64,000 nt of DNA from Tetrapisispora phaffii CBS 4417. Taxonomy: Eukaryota > Ascomycota > Saccharomycetes > Saccharomycetales > Saccharomycetaceae. A model generated the notes under the pieces. That model saw only the letters and a list, made by a program, of their open reading frames with translations, did no database searches and had not been told where the DNA came from. The DNA lies in assembly GCF_000236905.1 (NCBI RefSeq), contig NC_016524.1:744001-808000 (forward strand), given 5' to 3'. Made by a program: the position numbers and the translations under genes. Below, in pieces: positions 9,804-18,425 of the stretch (position 1 is the first letter of the stretch; each line of letters begins with the position of its first letter).

Positions 9804-10946
9804 CTATGCTTTACTTTCTAAATCATGGGCCCTGATTTTAGAAAGTGATATTGACTTCTTTAATATCTCCATCGATATTTTACTTGTACCTCCCAGAACT
9901 ATTATATTCTTTAAATTTCCATATTTATTAGTTATTATAGATATACTAGAATTGATGTATTCTTCCTCAGACTCAGTATTTATGTCAGCTAAAAGTACTG
10001 TTTTCTTGTCATTATCATTATTTTTTTCTTCATATTCGGTGTCAATGAGATCATAATCAAGATCTACAATACCATAATTTGAAGCGTATGCAATGTTCTC
10101 TTTATTTAATTGTAGTGGAACCCTAGTGTTCGTATCACATATGATATTAAAATTTTCTCTAAGTTCTGTGGTTTTACCCCTGGATCTGATAATCGTTTTC
10201 AAACTTACTGCTTTCTCATCAATAAAAGCTTTTGGTAATTTGGTATTTTGAAGAGCATAAGTTAGCGAATTCCAACATAAATCAAATAATGGACCAGTTC
10301 TACTAAACACAGTAATTTTTGCGTGTAATACATATTTTAGATTTTTTTGATAATGGTTTAGTTGTAAAATAGGTACATCATTAATTTCATCCTCTTCAGG
10401 ATATATTATTTTGGATTTATTAGTTTCTAAATCTGTAATTCGTACACCATAATCTACCTTTAGACTTTTCTTCGAAATTAAACCTGAATGCAAAATATTA
10501 TCATGTAGTTTTTGTCCAATATTCATTTCCTCGTCACTCGGAGGGGCATTGCCTCTTCCCCTTTCGATTTCCACAACTGGATATACCGAACCATATTCCG
10601 ACACTTTATTTCTTCTTCTTTCAACGCCGCTAATGTCTTCATAATATCGTTCAAAAGTTTCATCTTGGTTTTCTTCTTTAATTATGCTGGCAGTAATTGT
10701 AGTTATGATAATAGTTTTGCCACATTTTAAAATATTTGTACCCAGTACATTATCAGCAAATTCATTCTCTATATCATCTATATTACTCACTGATATATCT
10801 CTGAACTCATCAAAGCTCCTTATGGACGGTCTAAGATTTAATGAAAGATATCTCTGTAAAATTAAATCTGGTGAAATTCTGGCTAAAACATCTTTAGGGA
10901 ACACCAGGGGCTTTACATCAATTACAGAATTTTCTATCGAATTCAT
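9804..10946 (-). CDS. RRP43: RRP43, RNase PH-like subunit of the exosome
   Basis: A 380-residue protein (394 in S. cerevisiae). It belongs to the six-member RNase PH ring of the RNA exosome, which gives the 3'-5' degradation machine its channel and has no catalytic activity itself. The RNase PH fold is seen from about residue 50 to 350: the GTNILKCGKTIIITTITASI strand pair near 68-87 and the LFDLCWNSLTYAL helix near 220. Acidic inserts occur near residues 170-190 and 305-330. RRP43 (YCR035C) lies next to ELO2 in S. cerevisiae, as the elongase does here. Confidence 0.93.
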   Translation of the reverse strand: MNSIENSVIDVKPLVFPKDVLARISPDLILQRYLSLNLRPSIRSFDEFRDISVSNIDDIENEFADNVLGTNILKCGKTIIITTITASIIKEENQDETFERYYEDISGVERRRNKVSEYGSVYPVVEIERGRGNAPPSDEEMNIGQKLHDNILHSGLISKKSLKVDYGVRITDLETNKSKIIYPEEDEINDVPILQLNHYQKNLKYVLHAKITVFSRTGPLFDLCWNSLTYALQNTKLPKAFIDEKAVSLKTIIRSRGKTTELRENFNIICDTNTRVPLQLNKENIAYASNYGIVDLDYDLIDTEYEEKNNDNDKKTVLLADINTESEEEYINSSISIITNKYGNLKNIIVLGGTSKISMEILKKSISLSKIRAHDLESKA

Positions 10947-11242
10947 GATTGATTGTATTGATGCTATCCTCCTAGTTAAGGTGTCATTGATCCAATAAAG
11001 TGTTCATTTCTTAGTTAAGTATTGTCCTTATATGTAACTTGATGAACTAGCTTTTATATTATTGAAGATATTTATCTATGTTAATCGTATCTAACGATGA
11101 CCTCAAGGATGAGAACCTTATAAGTTTAGGTATGCTTACAGTATTATAAAACAACTACATTATAATAGATCTATCAAATTGTGTTTTATACATGTGTGAA
11201 TATATTTTACTATTATCAGTTATATGCGTTAATTTGCTATTT

Positions 11243-13927
11243 TTAAGAAGTTTTACCCTTCAATACTGTCGACATGATACCGTAACCAATAGTGATAACA
11301 CACAAAAATGCTAACAATGAACAAGGTACACCTCTTGTAATAAATGTATTCATTGACAAGTAACGGTTACCTTTCTTGTCAACCATAGATATAGCAGTAA
11401 CATTTGGGAAACCTGACGAGGCTAATCCCATACCACAGGAAGACAATAGACAACAACCGAAGATTAAAATTGGAGCACTTTTGGGATCACTTAAAGCATC
11501 GCCCACCTCTTGTACTAATGGTATAATAATGATTGCAGAGACAGTATGAGATACGAAAGTGCCTATAACTAACATTAAGATGCCGAAAATACATAAAATT
11601 GCGTAGGTACCATCGTTCTGAATTTTTCTTTGTAAAGCCAAAGCAACTGTTGATAATAAACCTGATGAAGACACAGCAGAACCCAATGCAATACCACCCA
11701 TTGCTAAAACAACAATGGACCAAGGAAATGTATTCAGATCATTTGTGTTTAGTAATCCGGAACCGAAGAAAACAACAATTGGTAGTAAAGCAATAATACC
11801 TGAAGAACCAAAGGCACTTTCAATTTGGGATTCAACACACCATAATAAAATAGTAGCCAAAGTCATACCAACAATAAAATATTGCTTCAATGTAAATTTG
11901 CTTCTAATTGGAATAAATTTTTCGATTTTTGATGTGTTAATTTTGAATGTCAAGCACATTAAACCCCAAGCTAATAACAGTGATATTATACCTGTAGGGA
12001 TTGAAATAGCAAAAAACTGACCCCAGCCGATACCATACTCAGCTAAGTATTCCATCGAAATAATATTTTGTGGAGAAGAAATTGGAGAAGCCATACCACC
12101 GAGATTGGCAGCAAGTGCAATCCCCAAGACTAAAGCTTTTCCAAAAGGTGAAGTTGAATCTAGATCATCTAACAATGGAGTTAATAATGAATAAGTAAGA
12201 ACTGGAGCAGCTACATTGGAAATCCACATAGATAAGAAGAAAACAACACTCATAGCCATTAATAAAACATTTCTAGGTTTAGTGCCAGCAAATGCCAGTA
12301 GCCACGACGCTAGGATTTTGGCAATATCATATTGAGCCAAGACTTCACCTAAAGTGAAACCTGCCAGTAAAATAACAATAGTTGATGACCACATTGCACC
12401 TAGGATAGTAGATGAAGATTCTGCAGCAGATTTTACAGTACCATCGTCATTCTTTAAAACTTTAAACAACACAGTTAGAAAAGGAACCAACAATGCAGTC
12501 GCGTATAATGGGATAGCTTCAGTTGCCCATAATAGAGCAACACATTCTAGTAATGCCATGCAACGGTGTTCAACAGGATCATTAAATGTTTTGACACCTA
12601 ATAAAATTGCAGTAAATGTGAAAATGAAGGCCAATTTGAATGCTTTCCAAGTGAAAAATAGTTTCGGAATCTTCAAAGAAGATAATTCCCATTTATAAAT
12701 GTTAATTGGAGACTTTAGTTCATATGAGTAATATTCTAGCTTCAACTTATTTTTTTGAGCTTTTGCTGTGGCATCTGGTGCTGCTACTAAACCTGTAAAG
12801 ATATTTTGTTGAGATGCTAGGCCCAGCATATCTTTCCAGGTTGTACTTCTGACCCAAACAATATGATCATGTAATGATTGTTTTAATTCTTTTTCACAGC
12901 TTTCAATATCAAACGTTTGACCAGTAATTATTGAATAAAATTCTATTAAGGAAAATATTCTATCATTTAAAATGTTTAACACAGCATCTTGGAAAACGTA
13001 GGTATCCTTAAAGAATTCGCCAGATTCGATTAACTCTGCTCTTATGTTCATTTTCAAAACTTTATCGAATTTCTTTGAAATTTTACTAAAACCGATTCTG
13101 TTAAGTTCGATAAATGATTTTATTTGACATAAATCAATGTATAAATTTACAATTGACTGTTTTAGTAGAGATTTTCTTTGTGATTTAACATTGAATTGAG
13201 AATAATTCAGTAATGCAGTATGATCGTTATTATCTTCAGCGTAGTCATCTTCATCTTCATCTTCTTCGAAGTCAACTGAGTTTATATCGGGAGCAGATTC
13301 TCCAGTGTCGGTGAATCTACTTCTCAATTCGTTGGTTAGTGAGTTTGGTCTAGAATGCAAAGTTTGAATCTCTTCATTTTGTTCATTTACTGATCTTAAA
13401 TTATGAATACCTTCTTTTTCCAAATCTTTAATTAGATGGGATAATTTATCATAAAATTTAGTTTCAGTTCTTTTATAAAAATCATCAACTTTTACTTTGT
13501 CTTCAAGCAATGCTTTAATGAAAATATCATGCGAATTACTTCCAATAGAATTACTTTCTAAACTATTTATTGACGAGTTAGTTAAAGAATTTTTTCTATC
13601 GTTCTTATCTGTTTTATCAAATATAGATGGTTTATATTTTTTTAAGGTATTATTTATTTTTTCTTTTCTTGATGAGCCTGTTTTGCCATTGCTTGACGAA
13701 CTACGCAATTCACTTAATTCAAAAGTTTCTTCTCTAATAACGTCATCCTTAATGGGATTGGTTTTTGAAGGAAGTTTTTCAATTTCATTAGATTTAAAAT
13801 TTTCATCTTGATTATGCAATTCTTCAGTCTGGAGAGAATAAATTAAATCTTTTAATTTATTATAATCCATATAATGGCTTTGCCATTCTGGAACAGCATT
13901 ATATTTTAAGAAATAAGAGAATTTCAT
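11243..13927 (-). CDS. PHO87/PHO90: Low-affinity phosphate transporter, SPX + anion transporter (PHO87/PHO90)
   Basis: An 894-residue protein. The N-terminus MKFSYFLKYNAVPEWQSHYMDYNKLKDLI is an SPX domain, split by a Ser/Asn-rich and acidic insert (about residues 60-250) and continuing to about 320. From about residue 430 there are about twelve membrane segments of the divalent anion:Na+ symporter (DASS/CitT-like) family. PHO87 (923 residues) and PHO90 (881) are duplicates; they move inorganic phosphate at the plasma membrane and the SPX domain limits uptake. PHO87 adjoins MAT in S. cerevisiae, and the mating-type genes here lie 6.6 kb further right. Confidence 0.95.
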   Translation of the reverse strand: MKFSYFLKYNAVPEWQSHYMDYNKLKDLIYSLQTEELHNQDENFKSNEIEKLPSKTNPIKDDVIREETFELSELRSSSSNGKTGSSRKEKINNTLKKYKPSIFDKTDKNDRKNSLTNSSINSLESNSIGSNSHDIFIKALLEDKVKVDDFYKRTETKFYDKLSHLIKDLEKEGIHNLRSVNEQNEEIQTLHSRPNSLTNELRSRFTDTGESAPDINSVDFEEDEDEDDYAEDNNDHTALLNYSQFNVKSQRKSLLKQSIVNLYIDLCQIKSFIELNRIGFSKISKKFDKVLKMNIRAELIESGEFFKDTYVFQDAVLNILNDRIFSLIEFYSIITGQTFDIESCEKELKQSLHDHIVWVRSTTWKDMLGLASQQNIFTGLVAAPDATAKAQKNKLKLEYYSYELKSPINIYKWELSSLKIPKLFFTWKAFKLAFIFTFTAILLGVKTFNDPVEHRCMALLECVALLWATEAIPLYATALLVPFLTVLFKVLKNDDGTVKSAAESSSTILGAMWSSTIVILLAGFTLGEVLAQYDIAKILASWLLAFAGTKPRNVLLMAMSVVFFLSMWISNVAAPVLTYSLLTPLLDDLDSTSPFGKALVLGIALAANLGGMASPISSPQNIISMEYLAEYGIGWGQFFAISIPTGIISLLLAWGLMCLTFKINTSKIEKFIPIRSKFTLKQYFIVGMTLATILLWCVESQIESAFGSSGIIALLPIVVFFGSGLLNTNDLNTFPWSIVVLAMGGIALGSAVSSSGLLSTVALALQRKIQNDGTYAILCIFGILMLVIGTFVSHTVSAIIIIPLVQEVGDALSDPKSAPILIFGCCLLSSCGMGLASSGFPNVTAISMVDKKGNRYLSMNTFITRGVPCSLLAFLCVITIGYGIMSTVLKGKTS

Positions 13928-14647
13928 ATTATTTCTTGAGCAGCAGTATGGCTATTTTTACTTTATTTTTTTATGCTATAGTTCAAGAAATATTTAGTTT
14001 TATGATCGAAGAGGGAGAGTAAAGGTATTAAGACGGATAACCAATAGGTGATCTTTAAATATGATTCCGAATATTTTAACCACTTTTTTCAATCAATCGA
14101 AAAACAAAAAAGTCGACTAGATTTCGAAAGCAAAAATTGTATGTAAGTTTTTTGTGACTACTATTAGTGTTGTTAGTTTAATTAATACATTCTTAGTAGT
14201 TCCACCTTTTGCAATTTTCATTCGTACATATAGTCCGCACATATTTTTTTTCATATTGTCAATGTAGCAAAAACATCAGCTTTAAAAGTGCCAATATAAA
14301 CGTCGTTATGTTAACGTATATTAATGTAATTGATTTAAAGTCATAATAAAGTATAATAACATAATAGAGCATTAAAGCAAAAGCTTATAATTTTTCAGTG
14401 GGGATCGGATACTTCGATATGCGAAACCCATTTATCTAATCAAAATAATACATTTGTTTCTTAAGTGTTAGTAGTAATCTATTGTAAAAATTGCTTGCGT
14501 ACGACTAATTTATAGGGCAATGTTTCAAGTATGTTATATTGTAAAACGCGTAAAAGAATGTCGCTACCATGTATTATACCTTTTTTTGCGGACGTACAGA
14601 GATAAGCCCCTCTCTAGCTATCCACTAATTTATCCGAAACCAACTAC

Positions 14648-14657
14648 CCCACGTGGG
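14648..14657. promoter_or_regulatory. CCCACGTGGG E-box palindrome (Pho4/Cbf1-type site)
   Basis: A perfect 10-bp palindrome with a CACGTG core and GGG flanks, which are the flanks Pho4 prefers. It lies about 720 bp upstream of the phosphate transporter start codon, so control of that gene or of a lost rightward gene are both possible. Confidence 0.5.
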
Positions 14658-14865
14658 TGTCACCAAAATAGCATTCCTATGAGCGGATCTCTTTTTCGTT
14701 TTCTTTTTTGTGAAGATTGGAAATGTGAGCGCCGGCTACGGGCAATTGTTCCACGGGACGTCAAATGTGGCTTGCTATTTTCTCGTTCTGGTTCTGCTTC
14801 CTCCGTGGGATCTGATCTCCAGAATTCTCACAAATGTAATTCCATTTTGCTCCTCAATAGATCCG

Positions 14866-14877
14866 AAGCACGTGCTT
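14866..14877. promoter_or_regulatory. AAGCACGTGCTT E-box palindrome
   Basis: A perfect 12-bp palindrome with a CACGTG core, 208 bp right of the similar site at 14648. Two such sites at this spacing look like upstream activating elements, but no gene follows clearly. Confidence 0.45.
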
Positions 14878-15511
14878 TTTTGATACAAGAACATCCCTTT
14901 TTTCTCGTTTTCTGTTTTTCCCTAACAATACAGCACAGCACTAGATATGTATTTTTAGAAATAAAAACAGAAATTAGCCGCCCATAGAATTTACGTTTTC
15001 TGTTGCTATGTTATGAAATCATTTCTATCTGTACGTATTGACACACGACGCTCTTATTATGCGTTTTATGAAGTTGTTCTATATGTGGGGAATGAAATCT
15101 ATATAGGGAAAAGTAGTTTATTCTTCAGTTTAAAAGCACTCTCTTTTTATACCTTTTTATTTTTTTTAGCTGGCTGGAGGTGTTGAGGGAGCTGCATATA
15201 GTTTAAAAGTACCACGTTTAATAGTTAATATACCAGCACTAATTCGAAATCTTTATATGTTTTATGGGTCTGAAAGTTAATTCGTTTTAACGAATGTTGT
15301 TTACTCGAACTGGGGTTTGTCCAACTCACATTTCTTAAAGCTGATATCGTAATGTAATGAGGTGGTTCGGTAGGACAGGATTGTTGATATTATATTACTT
15401 CGTATTATGAGTTATGATTTTTTAATTTGTTTCTTTTACATAAACTATAAATAACTATTTCATAGAATTGATATATATACGGTATGCAATGGGAAGGTTC
15501 TATTGAAGTGA

Positions 15512-15610
15512 ATGTCTGGAGAAACAACCGTTGGAGCAGCGATTGGTTCAATGGTGTTGGTATTGACTGGATGGTTAAGTTGGTCGTTAGTGTTTATAAT
15601 ATGTACGTAA
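15512..15610 (+). CDS. Possible small membrane protein or first exon, 32 codons
   Basis: ATG at 15512 opens a frame reading MSGETTVGAAIGSMVLVLTG and then a Trp-rich hydrophobic end, stopping at TAA 15608-15610. It reads like one membrane span, and it sits some 600 bp after a promoter-like, GC-richer stretch. A GTACGT hexamer (15603-15608), a permitted yeast splice donor, overlaps its stop codon, so it could be a first exon. I find no clear TACTAAC plus acceptor nearby. The opposite strand also carries a 76-codon frame. I do not recognise either product and the call is doubtful. Confidence 0.2.
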   Translation: MSGETTVGAAIGSMVLVLTGWLSWSLVFIICT

Positions 15611-16272
15611 TTATTGTAATGTTTAATCTGTTTCATTCTCTTATTACATAATCCACAAATAATAAATACTATTACAATAGTATTATACACTGTTGCATTC
15701 GAGACTTAAGTATCGTCATGTTGTGTTCCTTTTATATGTCAGTTTATTTGAATTCATTTATTAAACGACAGGTCAAATAAACGGGTTAAACGATAAATAG
15801 ACTGAAGTAACTAAACGATCGTTCATTAATCTTGAACCTAGTTTCACGCTACTACTTGTAATTCGTCTTTACAACTAAGGGATCTGTTAGAATTAATGTA
15901 GTATATGTGACAGAACTAAGTGTTTATGACACTTTGAGTTCAGAACCAATTGATCACTTTGCTCAACAGTGTTATTCATTGCTTTAATATATTAAAATAT
16001 GGTTAAATTGTATACTATATAATTAGATTAATCTCTCTGGTCTTGGACCTGGATCAATGAATTGTTAACTATTGGTTACCGGGGTTTATATATACATAAT
16101 ATTTCAACCTACCGTTCTGTCCACTCGAGACGACGTCGTCGAGTTGAACACGTATGGCAGACTGATGGTTCTACAGTACTATTTATGCATTAGAAATTCT
16201 GCTATTACATTCTCCTGAGGACTTATTGTTTCAGTTTTACAACAATAGTCTCGTATAGAGGTAATATCCGGT

Positions 16273-16350
16273 ATCGTATAGTCACTTATACGACCAGTGT
16301 CATTTCCAACAATCGTATAGTCACTTACATGACCAGTGACATTTCCAACA
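16273..16350. repeat. Two tandem 39-bp units
   Basis: Unit 1 (16273-16311) and unit 2 (16312-16350) begin ATCGTATAGTCACTTA and end CATTTCCAACA, and differ at three bases. Because 39 is a multiple of three, a minus-strand frame here shows a repeated 13-residue pattern (VGN-TG-SDYTI). The surrounding frame has no recognisable protein. Confidence 0.85.
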
Positions 16351-16848
16351 CACTTACTAATGGGAAAGAAGGTTCTGGAATAAGCTTTCAAATTATAGAT
16401 GAAAACTTTACACTTCAATGTAAATGGCTACGTGATAAACACAGAAGTACAATACAACACTAAAGATCTTAGGAGAATGACTGAGCACGTACTGTGTTCA
16501 CTCAAGTATCAGATAAACTCATATAGAAGGAGGACATCTTACTCTATTTAGAATTGTTTAACCTTACTAATAGAAGACCAATCGATTATTTAACTATTAC
16601 GAAGATGGACTACTCGAAAGCAACTGAAGTGAATAGTGACACTAACTTTGAGGTTGATTTTAACGAACATAAGCTTGTTTCTCCACAGGATAATAGATAC
16701 CATCACTTCTGTTATAAATCTAAGATTCCTGACAAGTCCAATGTCATTTCTAGTACTAACAGTCTTACATCAGCTTACCGATTATCTTGCATCCTCAGAA
16801 AAAGCATCTGTTTATATTAATCATAATAAGGACCCATCGCTTTTCTTA

Positions 16849-16921
16849 GCTTCTATGGCCAAGTTGGTAAGGCGCCACACTAGTAATGTGGAGATCATCA
16901 GTTCGGCTCTGGTTGGAAGCA
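16849..16921 (+). tRNA. tT(AGU): tRNA-Thr (anticodon AGU)
   Basis: A 73-nt gene, close to identical to S. cerevisiae tRNA-Thr(AGU). The acceptor stem GCTTCTA pairs with TGGAAGC before discriminator A. The A box is TGGCCAAGTTGG, the anticodon loop is CTAGTAA and the T arm is ATCAG-TTCGGCT-CTGGT. A T-rich Pol III terminator (CTTTTTAT) begins a few bases after the end. No intron. The T loop TTCGGCT differs from the usual TTCAAAT. Confidence 0.96.
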
Positions 16922-17450
16922 TATCTTTTTATAAGAATAAAGGCATTCCAATTTTAGTTTTTAATCTATTCATATTTTTACTATTGGTAGTAGTAGTTTT
17001 TATTATTATTATTTAACTAAAGGTGGTATTAGGATTAATTTATTATTTTAAATTCAACTATTGATATTATTTATTTTTAGTACTAAGAAATATCATTTAA
17101 AATGATGTTTGGAAAAATATTAACCATTAAATATTATAGTCTTTAATATAAATATTAATTTTTGGGACAAATTAATTATTGTGAAATTTTGTGTTTCTTA
17201 GTGACACTTCTAATGTAATACTTATAAAAATTAGAAGATCCAAAGAGAAGCATATAGTTTCTCTGTTAAGTGACCTATTTCAACTGAAGTTGTTATAAAA
17301 TTCTTTATTCTTAAACTTTATGATGGTGTCATTATGGTAGTGGTTGACAACTGACATTGCGCAGTTTTGACAAGCTTGAAGACTTTACAGTTGCATCACT
17401 ATTTGATGGTAATTATGTTATTGAGATGTAAAAATTAGAAAAAAAAAGAA

Positions 17451-17546
17451 CTCCTCATAGGGGGCTCGAACCCCTGACATTTCGGTATCCTTGGTTTAAA
17501 CATGATGTTTAAAAGCCGAACGCTCTACCAACTGAGCTAACAAGGA
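17451..17546 (-). tRNA. tK(UUU): tRNA-Lys (anticodon UUU) with a 23-nt intron
   Basis: Read on the minus strand it starts TCCTTGTTAGCTCAGTTGG and ends with GGGGTTCGAGCCCCCTATGAGGAG-type T arm and acceptor, with discriminator G. The anticodon arm is TTCGG-CTTTTAA-CCGAA once a 23-nt intron one base 3' of the anticodon is removed. The intron carries a short self-complementary AAACAT/ATGTTT pair. A T8 run (the A-run left of 17451) is the terminator. The S. cerevisiae tK(UUU) genes also have introns of about this length. Confidence 0.96.
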
Positions 17547-18425
17547 TGAGTTCTTGTCGATTCCAAAAAAATGGGGTATCTAAATAGTAGGTGTTTTGGC
17601 CGAATGTTAACAAAAAGTCCAAAAGTTCAAAGTCATCATTTTTTTAATTTTTTTTGGTCTTCACATTGTAATGCCGCTTAAAATTGACTTTAGTAGGTTT
17701 TTTTTTTGAATCTATGAAGTATATGGCAATCATTAAGCTTATTGTTTCAAATAAGCTGCTAAATGTTTTAATAGAACTCAGTAAACGTCAATTTAAAAGC
17801 TTTTATAACCAATACTTATAAAGAAAGGCATTTTGGTATTCTTATATTATCTGTTAAGGTTTTTTGCTTATTTTAGGAAAAATATTGTAGTGTTATTTTT
17901 TTGAAATTTGCCGCTGAGCTTTTTCAGAACTATAAAAGGGTGCCTATTTTTGTTAGAAAGATTCTCTTTTAATTATCGTCTATTTTAGCAACTTTAATAG
18001 CTTTTCTTTAATATGTTATTTTTCTTTTGAGTTAATATTCTGTTTTGATTTTTTTGTTTCTAAGTTACAATTATTCTTATTTTAAGAGGACGAATTTTAC
18101 GTTGGAAATTAAGGCAAACTGTCAAAATTAAAGTTTTGACATTTAAATATATCTTCATTATTTAATGAAAATTTATTAATTGATTTAATCAACCTGTTTG
18201 TAAATATTCTTTAGTTTACAGTACTCACATTGAATTTTTTTTTGATTTTTGTTATTAATTTGTGAATTTTTTTAATTTCAAGTTTTTTTTAAGCGTTAAG
18301 TTTCTAGATATAAATGTGAAAGTTCTTAATCTATAAGAGCATTGTTCAATGATCTGTGGTAATGATATGTTTCTATAAGAGTTTTTCATCGCAAACAAAA
18401 ACATTATAGCAAGTTTTATTCATCG

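Larger units (their letters stand above)
13928..18425. other. Gene-poor 4.5 kb interval between PHO87/90 and RCY1
   Basis: The only convincing genes are two tRNAs (16849-16921 and 17451-17546). The stretch from 14580 to 14990 resembles a promoter: it is richer in GC and carries two CACGTG palindromes, but no conserved ORF follows it. Frames of 60-155 codons at 14520, 15460, 16179, 16554 and 16636 have no family resemblance, and the one at 16636 runs across the tRNA. The region 15880-16560 has short repeats that could be retroelement debris. The rest is AT-rich with T runs, mainly the RCY1 upstream region. Confidence 0.6.

Noticed and set aside
14625..14660. CCGAA next to CACGTG as a CDEIII/CDEI pair
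   Set aside because: The spacing is about 20 bp instead of the 80-90 bp AT-rich CDEII, and the consensus around CCGAA is absent.
14520..14987. 155-codon ORF in the PHO87-RCY1 interval
   Set aside because: It covers the promoter-like segment with E-box palindromes, has no family resemblance and has mixed composition.
15880..16560. LTR or retroelement remnant upstream of tRNA-Thr
   Set aside because: TGTTAGAAT at about 15887 and short ACATTTCCAACA and ACAATACAACA strings hint at Ty-like ends, but I find no matching direct repeat, primer-binding site or gag/pol motif.
16636..17016. 126-codon ORF
   Set aside because: It runs straight through the tRNA-Thr gene and ends in low-complexity Val/Ile codons.
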